A stretch of 64,000 nucleotides of DNA from positions 91,001 through 155,000 of the forward strand of contig CAJNDS010002612.1 in NCBI GenBank assembly GCA_905221605.1. Reading direction: 5' to 3'. Of the stretch, positions 1 through 10,515 are shown one piece after another. The notes under the pieces were generated by a model, which was not told the DNA's origin, ran no database searches, and saw only the letters and a program-made list of their open reading frames with translations. Each line of letters opens with the position of its first letter. The first letter of the stretch is position 1. The translations under genes were made by a program, and so were the position numbers. This stretch comes from Symbiodinium natans. Taxonomy: Eukaryota; Sar; Dinophyceae; Suessiales; Symbiodiniaceae.

Positions 1-250
1 GAGTCTGCCTGAACTGCTTCCTTGGAGGCCCTGGTGATCTTTGCATTTCTCTTCCACGTGCGTACAGGGTCTCTATGCTTTCAGTGTCTCCTGAAAGATG
101 TCTCTGTGTATGTGTGTGGGGGGGGGGGGAGGGGGTTTGAGCGCACGCAACATCAAGGCACACTTGCTAGAAAAGCACGGGACATTTCAATTTTGCCCAC
201 CTCTCTTTGTCTTCTTGTTCGTCGCTCTGTCGCTATTTTTCTGCTCCCAG

Positions 251-1090
251 GGTTTAGGGTTTAGGGTTTAGGGTTTAGGGTTTAGGGGGTTGGTGTGAAG
301 CACTAGGCAATGCGGGCCATGAGCCATGGTGAACGTATGGACCTGTTCATGCGGTTCGGGCAAGACATGAGGGGTTGATCCGAATTCTAATCCCTTCTGG
401 GCATCTCTACTCTCGACTCTTGTTATCAGGGTTTCAAACACGGCCACCCGATTTGGCTCAACCCTCTTCGACCTTCAAAGTCCCCTTCAACCCTAAGCCC
501 TAAGGTCTGCCCCTAAATCCTCGAGCCTAAAGCCCGTAACCACCCCTAAACCCTAAACCCTAAACCCTAGACCCTAAACTCTAACCCTTCGCAACTGCGT
601 TCCCTGGACTCCGAATCCGTCATTCCTGGGCGGCCAGGCCGAGAAGAGCTTCTCCGAGGTGACAACACCGAGCAAGCCAAGTGCTACCTTCACAGTGAAG
701 GGCCGGGCTTGGGAGTTTTAGGATTTAGCCCTAAACCCTAAACCCTAAACCCTAAACCCTATACCCTAAACCCTAAACCCTAAACTCAGGTTTAGGATTC
801 AGGGTGTTGCCTCTGCCCAGAGGACCCGAAACCCACCAACCAGCATAAGTACGCAGGCATCTTCCGTTAGAACCAGATGCAGGGTACTTGGAGGCGTTCT
901 ATAGACCCTGTAAACCCTACAGACCCTAGAGACCCTATAGGGTCTATAGACCCTATTGACCCTACAGACTCTAGACCCTAAGCCGTATAAACCCTACACC
1001 TACACCCTAAACCCAAAAGACCCTAAACCCCAGGCCCTATAGACTATGTACCCTAAACCCTAAACCCTAAACCCTAAACCCTAAACCCCA
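251..1090. repeat. Telomere-type blocks at the left edge
   Basis: Perfect TTTAGGG units at 251-289, then CCCTAAA blocks at 542-588, 727-786 and about 1053-1090, with degenerate units between. The orientation changes within 300 bp, so this is not a chromosome end. Bases 1-250 hold a G run (119-132) and no recognisable gene. Confidence 0.9.
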
Positions 1091-4000
1091 AACCCTATAG
1101 ACCTCAGACCCAGGGTCTATCGCTTAAGGAGTTTAAGGTCTGGGGGGCCTCGAATCTTCGGTGTGCCTTGACTTGGCTTCGGATGTCGGGTGTTAGGGTG
1201 TTTCCTAGAAGGGACCCTTCATCTTATTGACAGACCTTATACAGTCCCTACAAGCCTAAGTGGCCCCTAAATAACCCCCAAGGAAGCCCTAAGATCCCTC
1301 CTTTAGTCCCTGGAGTGTTAGGGTTCAGGGTTTTTAGGGCTTAGGGTCGAGAGTTTAAGCTTCTGGTGCTTTCGGGTTCTGGGCTTCAGGGTCTGGGGCT
1401 CAGTTGCCTGAGAACCCCCGAGCCCTAGATAGTAAACCAAACCCCTGAACCCCAAACCCCTAAACCCTGAAACCCTAAACCTTAAGCCCTCATCCCCCAC
1501 ACCTTAAGCCCGAAACCCCTAAACCCCTACACCTCTAAACCCCTAAACCCCTGAAGCCCTAAACCCCAAATCCTAAATCCAAAACCCTAAACCCCTAAAC
1601 CCCCAAACCCCTAAACCATAAATCCCAAACCGCGCCTGAAGGACGGGGACCTGAAAGGAAATCCCGGTCGCGAAGCCCATGCCTTTAAATTGGGGCAGAT
1701 TTGGGATTTGTTGGGTTTCTAGGGTTTAGGGTTTAGGGTTTAGGGCTTAGGGTTTAGGGTTTAGGGTTTAAGGTTTAGGGTGTTTCTAGGGTTTAGGGTG
1801 TATCGGTGTCTACAGGGCTTACCGGGTTTACAGGGCTTATAGGGTTCATGGGTTTATAGGGTTTATAGGGCTTAAAGGGTTTAAAGGTTTTATGGGGTTC
1901 ATAGGGGTTATAGGGCTTATAGGGTCTATACAAAAAATAGGGGTTATAAGGTTTCTAGAGTTTCTAGGGTTCATAGGGATTTTTTGGGTGTTGTGGGTTT
2001 TTAGGGTGTAGAGGGTTCACAAGCGTTGTAGGGTTTATACGGTTGAAGGGTTTAGGTTTTGCAGGGTGCTTAGGGTGTTTAGGGTTGAGGGTGTAGGCTT
2101 TAAGGCAAGTTTGGGCCTCAAAGTTTTTCAAGATCGGACTATGTAAACACAGCTATGCGAGAAGTCCGTTGCGCACACATCCACACACACACAGACGTAC
2201 AAATCTAGATATACCTATACATATATATATATATATATATGCATATATGTATATGTATATGTATGTATGTATGTACGCAGGAAAAGTGCAGGCAGGTGTA
2301 TACGTACATGTTTATGTATATGTGTATGTCTGTGTATATGTATATATTTAGCATTATACACATATACATGCACTTATCCACGTGAATTCAATGCACCCTA
2401 CCTGCCTATCCACGAGCCTCCAAAAATGAGAACAGAGAGCGCAAAGGCCCCTCCAGTTGCACTAAAGGAGAATCCCAGAAGACCCGAACCCCTAAACCCT
2501 AAACCCTAAACCCACTAACAGCCTCCCCCCCCTCCCCCCCCGCCGATAAACATCTTGAGCCCAAACACCAGCTCCCACCCCAGCTCCCAACCCTCCAAAC
2601 CTCCTGACACACTTTTGCAGTCAACCCGAACCCCTAAACCCTAAACCCTAAACCCTAAACCCTAAACCCTAAACCCTAAACCCTAAGCCTAAGCCCTAAA
2701 CCCTAAGCCTAAACCCCTAAACCCCTAAACCCCTAAACCCCTAAACCCCTAAACCCCTAAACCCCTAAACCCCTAAACCCCTAAACCCCTAAACCCCTAA
2801 AACCCCTAAAACCCCTAAAACCCCTAAAACCCCTAAAACCCCTAAAACCCCTAAACCCCTAAACCTTAACCCTGAATCCCAGGGCCAAGGTGCTGAGGAT
2901 GAACTCGAAGTACTGGTCTATGGAAAACTGGCTCTCGATGACATCCTGATGCCGAAGAAGGGCTCTTGCATTCAGGGCTAAAGCGGGATTATTATGTGTG
3001 TATATAAATAAATAAACATATATATATATGCACCATATATATGTATATGTATAAGATAGATGTTGTATGTATAGCTGTATGTTTAACATATGTAAAGGAT
3101 GATCCTTTTAGCACGTCGAACCAGTCCCTTCTCGAGATTGTAGGCTTGGGCTTCCATCCAGTTTCTGGAGGGAGCTTTCAGGTCGGGCTTAGGGTTTAGG
3201 GTTTAGGGGTTTAGGGGTTTAGGGTTTAGGGGTTTAGGGGTTTAGGGTTTAGGGTTTAGGGTTTAGGGTTTAGGGTTTAGGGTTTAGGGTTTAGGGTTTA
3301 GGGCTTAGGGTTTAGGGTTTAGGGTTTAGGGCCTGGGGTCATACGCATCAGCAAAAACTGACAGCAGTGATATTGAAGGGGGAGAGGAAGCTGGCCATTT
3401 TAAAGGGGGCCTGCGGGCGCGAGACCCCCAAACCTTAGAGTTTAAAGCCACGAAGCTGGTATCCCCGGCTGAGCAACCCTACAGCATCTCTGAACCTGGA
3501 GCCCCTCGAGCCCAAAACCCCCCTCAACACACCCCCCCTAAACCAAGCCTAAACCCGAAAACCTGGACCCCGAAACCAGCAACAGTCCAGGTCCACACCT
3601 CCAAATCCTGAACCCACCCCTTGCATCCTCAAGGGCCAACCACGAAAGAAACCCTTAAAGAGCGCATACAAAAAGCCGTGATGACCCTAAATTCCCTAAA
3701 CCGGAACCCTAAACCCAGACCCTAAACCCTATAAGCCCTAAGCCCTAAGGCCTAAACCCTAAACCCTAAACCCTAAACCCTAAACCCTAAACCCTGAACC
3801 CCAAGTTGAAAAAGGCCTGCGAGTAGCCCAGGAAGAATCCCAGGGCCGCGGGGCTAAGGACGGAGTATGAGAAGAGCGCTCCACCTCTGCAGCACTGGTT
3901 TTGGGGCTTAGGGTTTAGGGTTTCGGGTTCAAGGCTTCTCCCGGAAACACCGAAACATTCAAAAAAACCTAAGCCCGAAACCCTAAACCCCGAGCCCTAA

Positions 4001-7000
4001 AACCCTTAAAATCCGACAAAGCGCCGGCAGCGGGGGCTTCCCTCGGCTGGTTTGGGGTTTGCAGGGTTTAGCGTTTCAGGTGTCGGGTCAAGGGGGGTCA
4101 AGGGTTTCGGGTTTAGGGCGTAGGGTTTAGGGTTTAGGGTTTAGGGTTTAGGGTTTAGGGTTTAGGGCATAGGGTTTAGGGTTTCGGGGAACCATGACCC
4201 GCTGGAAGAATTTGTATTCTGGCTTGCAGACAGATGTAATGAGCATTTGAGATTCCTGGCAATTTTCTGGAGTTTGGGCCAAGGCTGACCCATTGCTTAC
4301 ATCACGTTATCAAAATCTGCTCCAACGCCTGTCTCGTAGAAGCTTCATGGCAACCGTGCTTTACGAATGTCGAGCGAAGCCAGTTAAGACGCCCAAGCAC
4401 ACCACTAGACAAGGAGCTGCAAGGAAGAAAGATACCTCCACTTCTTAACCTCCACCAAATCAAAATCAGCCCTGAACTCTGCCCTCTTCTACCCTGAACC
4501 TTACGCACTAAATTCTGAAACCTCAACATTAAACTAAGAAGACCCAAAACCTGTGACAGAAAACCCGAACTCCAGATAAATCGCAAAAACCGAAACAAGG
4601 CTGCAACAAGTTCTTGAAGTGTAGGGTTTTGGGTTGAAGGGCTTAGGGGTTTCAGGGTTTTGGCGGGTGGGAGTTGGCAGGCTTTGCCGTTGGGGTTGAG
4701 AACATATCAAGGGTCTTCAGAAACCGCAAACCCTACGTTTACTAAACCTCCAACACCCTCTAACCCTAAGCCCTAAACCCTCAACCCCAAACAACCCAAA
4801 AGCCGAATTAAACCCTAAACCCTCAACCCTAATAGTCAGAACCCTTAGAGCCCTAAAAAGCGCTGGGCCCGTGAGGCCCGTGAGGCCCGGGCTGTAGAAC
4901 AGAATTGCCGAGCCTAAGACCTCACGCGCGAGGCTTCGGGCTTACGGTGTAGGAGTTCAGTGTTTAGGGATTAGGGTTTAGGGTTTAGGGTTTGGGGTTT
5001 AGGGTTTAGGGTTCAGGGTTAAGGGTTAAGTAAGGGTTTAGGGTTTAGGGTTTAGGGTTCCCTAAACCCGAAACCCTAAGCCTGTAGGGATTTAGGACGT
5101 AGGGCTGTAGCAGCTTGACTGTTCTGGAGGTTTAGGAGGTGCATAGTCGGGAGGGTTTAGGGGTGGCTGGATTTAGGGTCATCTTTCCACCTGATTGAAA
5201 CTCGACCCTACATGCTCAGAGCCCCGCAACCTTCAAACCTGAACCCTCCGAACTCTAAACACCCAAAGGCCGGAAACTCCCAAAGACCCTAAACTCCCAA
5301 AGGCCCTAAACTCCCAGAGACCCTAAACTCCCAAAGGCTCTAAACTCCGAAACACCCTAAGCCCGAAACCCTAAACCCCAAACCCCTAAACCCTGAACCC
5401 CAAAACCCAAGCCCTGGGTCCACCGGCCGTGGGCCCCACGACGTTGCGCTCCGAGCGCGTCAGCGCGGGGGCGAAGTAGAGCGCAGCCTCTAGGGTTTAG
5501 GGTTCAGGGTTTAGGGTTCAGGGTTTAGGGTTTAGGGTTTAGGGTTTAGGGTTTAGGGTTTAGGGTTTAGGGTTTAGGGTTTAGGGTTTAGGGTCTAGGG
5601 CCAGTTTAGGGTTTAGGGTATCGTGTTTAGGAGGACCACTTTTGGGGTTTGAGGATCCACGTAGGGTTTGGGGTGTATAGGGACTTCTGAGGGCTCATAA
5701 GGTCTTGTTAGGTTTACAAGGGCTTGCAAGGGTTGAGGCTTCAAGGGTTCATTCCCAAGCCCTAACCCAAGGTCGGCCTCAAACAGGGCGTAGGGGAAGG
5801 CAATGAGAAGCCCCACGGAGAAGGCAACCTGACAGTTTGGCTTCGGGGCCTTCGGGGCTTTCGGTGAGTTGCAGAGAGTGTAGCGGATGTTAGAAGATGA
5901 TAATGTGATAATCAAATCATGGAACCTTATGAATATGGAATGAAAATGGTAATATGCTATGTAAAATGCCGTCACAAAAGAATAACCTGACAATAAAGTG
6001 ATATGGCAATAGAGTAGTATAGTACTGTAGCAATATAGTAATATAGCAATATAGCAATAGAGCAAAAATAGACATATAAATATAGCCATGTAGAAATATA
6101 GAGTAACGCAATTCACTAGTTCCTGTAGTGCAAAATGCTACTACTGCAATGCCGGAACTGCGGTTTGGAGCAACGCATGCCATCCCGGATCTCTGTCGAA
6201 CGCAGTGTCTGTCAGCACTACGACCATGCTTCTTGGGGTTTAGGGTTTTAGGGGTTTAAGGTTTAGGGTTTGGGGGTTTAGGGTTTAGGATGGTTTAGGG
6301 TTTAGGGGTTCAAGGGCTTAGGGGTTTCGGATTTAGGGTTTAGGGTTTGGGGTTTAGGGTTTTGGGCTGAATTGTGGTCACCTGAGTCAACCGACCACCC
6401 AAAGCTACACGAGCTCGTTAACCCTGAAGCCTTTAAACCTTGACCCCCCAAAAGCTCCGCCTGATAACTCCCCGAATCCTTACAACCCTGAACCCTGCAT
6501 GAGAACGCAACTCACTTCTATCCTTCATCGCAAGGCTGCAGACAGTTTGTCATGACCATTAAAATTCCGCTTCGGGTGGGGGAGGGGGTGGGGGTTACAT
6601 CCTCCGTGGGCTTTGGAGGTTTGGGTCTAAGGTTTAGGATTCGGGTTTGGGAAATTGGAAATGAGCATCCCTGCATCGTCCCCCAGAGGGGGGTTATATA
6701 GGGGAATGTTGGGTCTCTCCTTCTGCAAACCCTCCACCCTCTAAACCTGAACCCTAAACCCTAAACCCTAAACCCTAAACCCTAAACCCTAAACCCCAAA
6801 CCCCAAACCCCAAACCTAAACCCTACCAAGAATCAATAAGTTTAGAGGCTACTGGCAGGCCTTGACGGAAACGAAGAAGAACTCGCCGGGAGCCAGCTGC
6901 ACGAACTTGACCTTGGCAGAACTGGTTTCGGGTTGAGCGCTCAGGGTTTCGGGTTTAGGGTTTCGGGTTGGGCGTTCAGGGTTTAGGGTTTAGGGTCTAT

Positions 7001-7409
7001 AGGGTCTATAGGGTCTACAGGAGGTTTTGGGTTTTGGGAAAATTGTCCGAAGACGCCTTCTTGGATGCTCTAAACCCTAAACCCTAAACCCTAAACCCTA
7101 AACCCTAAGCTCTAAACCGTGGCTGGCCTGCCACTACGTCGTCGGCAAGGGATGTGCAGCAAGCAGTCCTATACTACATCCTGCGGACCCCAAACCGGGT
7201 TTGGGTTTAGGGTTTAGGGTTCTTAGGGTTTTTAGGGTTTTTAGGGTTTAGGGTTTAGGGATTAGGGAGTATAGGGTTTAGGGTTTAGGGGTTTAGGGGT
7301 TTAGAGTGTAGGGTTCAAGGTTTAGGGTTTAGGGTTTAGGGACATGGGGAATTAGGGTTCAGGGTTTGTGGCTAAAACGCCGTACGAAAATTAACACAAA
7401 TCGGGTAAG

Positions 7410-7440
<31 letters not shown>

Positions 7441-7504
7441 GGATCGCAACACCCTTGATGCCCTGACCAGCTGAGATTTGCCTGGTGGATTCGTATGCCA
7501 GCCA
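632..7504 (-). CDS. tatC: Plastid Sec-independent protein translocase TatC, split into tiny exons (partial)
   Basis: TatC is the multispanning receptor of the twin-arginine translocase; in algae it works in the thylakoid membrane and is nucleus-encoded here. Exons, 5' to 3': 6861-6911, 5778-5828, 5428-5487, 4893-4920, 3817-3884, 2894-2945, 1636-1682 and about 632-687. Diagnostic pieces are VKFVQLAPGEFFF, PALTRSERNVVGPT, VLGSAILFY, SYSVLSPAALGFF, ESQFSIDQYFEF and TGISFQVPVLQ, which follow chloroplast TatC in order and keep its spacing when joined. All seven introns between these exons start GC and end AG, with G as the first exon base. A further upstream exon, 7451-7504 (ending AGQGIKG, GT donor), fits in phase but is tentative. 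The N terminus and the last membrane spans were not found, so the 3' end may lie beyond the left edge. Identification is firm; the outermost exons are not. Confidence 0.9.
2634..2866 (-). repeat. CCCTAAA array grading into 8- and 9-bp variants
   Basis: About 50 bp of CCCTAAA, then about a dozen copies of CCCCTAAA (from about 2711), then CCCCTAAAA units (about 2799-2850). It lies on the donor side of the tatC intron that follows exon 2894-2945. Confidence 0.95.
3185..3335 (+). repeat. TTTAGGG array (tatC intron, acceptor side)
   Basis: Nearly perfect TTTAGGG units with a few TTTAGGGG. In the transcript of the minus strand this is CCCTAAA upstream of exon 2894-2945. Confidence 0.95.
5493..5605 (+). 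repeat. TTTAGGG array directly beside a tatC exon
   Basis: The array begins six bases from the acceptor end of exon 5428-5487, showing how close repeats come to splice sites. Confidence 0.95.
7410..7439 (+). repeat. G homopolymer of about 30
   Basis: An uninterrupted G run, the longest here. Others of 14-20 G or C occur near 119, 8719, 13051, 17696, 32793, 38088 and 47203. Confidence 0.95.
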
Positions 7505-7700
7505 CTGCAGGAGATATGAAACCAAAGACCCTAAGCCCCACACCCTAAACCTTAAGCCCTAAATCCTAAACCCTAAACCCTAAACCCTAAATCCTAAAAG
7601 GCAGTTGAAACTGCGAGCTCTCACCCTTTTCGGCTCACGACATGCGCGCGCGCGGCCGAAAAAGTTGACACCCGAACATCATGTCCACCGCGCCGGATCA

Positions 7701-7808
7701 CTACTACTTGGTTAAGAACCACCCAAAAAATGAAAGATATTCTTCCTTATAAGGGAAATAAGCGGAACATTGCTTTTTTTTGGGGGGGTTCTTAAGCAAA
7801 TAGTAGTC
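7701..7808. mobile_element. MITE-like element, family A
   Basis: About 108 bp with terminal inverted repeats: left CTACTACTTGGTTAAGAACC, right the inverse of ACTACTATTTGCTTAAGAACC, followed inward by C/A and T/G runs. Shares ends and length with 29574-29681. Confidence 0.75.
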
Positions 7809-8157
7809 TGTAGTTTTGTCCTGTACATACAACACGAACCCATCCACCAGCCTGCAATCAAGTCGCAGCCCTCGCTCTGCAACTATACTGTACATCTGCA
7901 CACGTGTTCCTTCTGTTCTCGGGGATGCGCAAGAGTCCCCACTGTCCGTACAGACTTGCCTCTTCTGCAAGCAAGGAACAACAAACTACCCGGAGGTGAA
8001 TGGGGCGGCGGCGGGACAAATCACAGGCTCCTACCTGGCCCCTTTGTTGAGGCTAGGGCCAAACTTTGACTCCAGTGGAACCTCCAACTCAGCATCTTAT
8101 TTGCATTCAGACACGAGACGCTTCGAGTGCTACGCTTCGTGCCGCACAAACCAGCGA

Positions 8158-9472
8158 TCACTCTTTTCTGCAGTGGAAGAATCGAAACCGAAGCCCTGAA
8201 CGGTCGACCTCATCACCTGTCGTCACCATCTTCAGCTCTTCCTTGACCACTGAGAGGCCCGCTGCACCCAAGAGTTTCACCGTGTGATCCCTGGGATACG
8301 AAGACCAAACCATCGTGGCTCCCAAGAAGTCTGTCGACAAATCACACTCCCCGTCGCCGTCCTCGCCGGCTGCGAGGTTGAACACGAAACGCCCACCGGG
8401 CCGCAACCAGGACGCGGCCCGCGCGAAGAACGCAGCATGGTCCCGGCGCGGCAGGTGGAAGACGGAGAAGAAAGCGCAGATCGCGTCGAAGCTCTCTGGC
8501 TCGCAAACCAGGGACGCCATGTCGCTGCAAAGGAAGGTGGCCCGGTCAGAGGGCACCAGCTGCTTCGCCAGCTCGATCTGCCGGGGGGAGATGTCAACTC
8601 CGGTCACCCGCATCTGCCGCGCATCGTCCACGATGGCCTTCGCCTCATTGCAAGCCAACTTGTGAAAAGTTTGCCCTAAACCCTAAATCCTGAACCCTGA
8701 ACCCTAAACCCGAAACTCTAGGGGGGGGGGGGGGGTTCGACATGGTCCTTTTTCGAAATCTTGAAATAAAGGAGACCCACCAACCGGGGGGTTCAATCGT
8801 CATGTCGAACTTGCAACGGTTTCGGGGGGGGCCCTCCCTAGGATTGCCCTCCCTAGGATTTAACAGACTTCGAACCCTAAATCCTAAACCCTAAACCCTA
8901 AACCCTAAACCCTATGGATTTAACAGACTTTCCAAGTGAGTTGCTATCGGCACTCCAGCCCCGCAGCCTGCGTCCAGCACATGGGCGCCTGCGGGAAGCT
9001 CGGCCATCAGCTCCCGAAAGGGCTCTTGGCGCAGGTCGTCGTCCGACGCCTGCCTTGGGAACCACAGGAGCCCTAAAAAGGATACATTATGGTCCATATG
9101 CCTTAATAGGAATTCTAGGGTTTAGGGGGTTTTACCATAATAGGAATTATGGTAGTAGCATGGGGTATAGAACTCCCCACTTTAGGGCTCATTCTCGTCC
9201 CCCAAGGTGCTGGCTATGCTGGCGCAGGTAGGCCTCGGCACACTGGTCGTATCCTGAGTTGTGCTTTAAACCCTTTGAAAATTACTTATGAATAGTTAGT
9301 TTCCCTTATAAGTGAAAATCACTTATGAAAAGAGGTTCCCTTAGAAGTAACGAAGGGAAAATAAGTCACATCCCAAAGACAAGACCCAGTATCCCTCGGC
9401 CACGAGCTTGCGAAACAGCGCCCCATCGGCAGCGGCGGAGGTGCCGAGATCCGCAGCGCCCGCGTCCGCCAT
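8158..9472 (-). CDS. Class I SAM-dependent methyltransferase
   Basis: Predicted to transfer a methyl group from S-adenosylmethionine; the acceptor is unknown. Exon 8945-9053 carries motif I (HVLDAGCGAGVPI). Exon 8158 to about 8658 carries the acidic end of strand 2 (VTGVDISPRQIELAK), FLCSDMASL and the post-motif segment WLRPGGRFVFNLA, and ends at a stop. The junction is GC-AG: exon 1 ends at PI, and the intron is made of CCCTAAA/TTTAGGG-type units and a G run. A start exon is likely at 9386-9472 (MADAGAADLGTS, later LFRKLVAEGYW), but its phase does not meet exon 8945-9053, so a small exon is probably missing between them. The intron contains a 15-bp direct repeat around its telomeric block (see findings). 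The gene lies just upstream of tatC on the same strand. Confidence 0.85.
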
Positions 9473-9479
9473 GGGGCGC

Positions 9480-10515
9480 TCCGACAGCAAGCTGAAGGAC
9501 AAACTAGGGTTTAGCGTTTAGGGTTTAGGGTATACGGTTTAGGGCGTAGAGTTTAATTAGGGCCTAGGGTTTAGGGTTAAGGTTTAGGGATCGGTACTTA
9601 AATCTGTGTGAGTACTCGTTATTGGAGTGAGAGAGGAAGAGTTAGCCGGCAGCAATAGTCCAAATTGAAAGGCTTCATACCATCTCTGTACTACTCTGAT
9701 TCCTATTTTTTGTGCGATTCTTGTTCTTCTCACTATTATCGCTATTGCTATTACTATAAAGCGCTTCTGCCAAGACTGTCAGGATGTGAAGGGAACCATC
9801 GAAGTTGTGTGCCGTAGTTGAAGCTTTTGATGCTTTCTCCTCCTTATGCTTCAAGGACAGTTGGTTGGTTCAAGTACTGGCTTGAGAAAGCTTTCAGGTC
9901 TTAAGCTCAGCAGCGTGTACTTGCAAAGGCTCGCAGCCCTGGATTGCGCCTGCTCGTGCACAGAAGCTGCTTAGACAACACGGCGCTCTTTTGACTTCTG
10001 TCGGATGGCCCTTGCTACGGTACACTCCTCTCACTACTCCCACATGTGGGGGGTTGTTCTAGATTAGGTCCCTTTGGTAAGGAGTGCTGTCATGCATGGT
10101 ATCTGCAGGATGAGGAACACAGAGTTGTAGAGCAACCTCACATGGGGCTCATGGTGGGATACTCCGAGACACGTGGGGCTGCTGGCGCTTGCTTTGAGCG
10201 GCAACTTCCTGTTCCAGAATGCGACTGAGATGGATCGCAAGATCCAGTGCGCGGAAGGTTCGACGGCACATGCTACTATCAATGGGTATATGTGAGCCCT
10301 CCACCCTAAACTCTAAAGCTTAAAGCCCTACACCCCTAAAGCCCTTAAGGCCCTAAAGGCCTGAAAGCCCTAAACCTTAGGCCCTAAACCCACCCCCCTA
10401 AACCCTAAACCCCAAACCCTAAACCCTACCCCCTAAACCCTAAACCCTAAACCCTAGATCCTACTCCTAAATCCTAAGCCCCAAAAAGCCAGCCCGCATG
10501 AGGAGGCATCCATCC
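9480..10515. other. Region between genes without a recognised gene
   Basis: Separates the methyltransferase start from the stop of the large membrane-protein gene. It holds degenerate TTTAGGG units at 9507-9590, about 650 bp of unique sequence with short ORFs on both strands that I could not support, and CCCTAAA units at 10300-10470. Confidence 0.6.

Noticed and set aside
251-289. CRISPR-like arrays
   Set aside because: Units are contiguous 7-mers without spacers, in a genome with introns.
450-470. Match to the end of a spliced leader (TTTGGCTCAA)
   Set aside because: Ten bases only, with no gene start nearby; expected by chance about once in several such windows.
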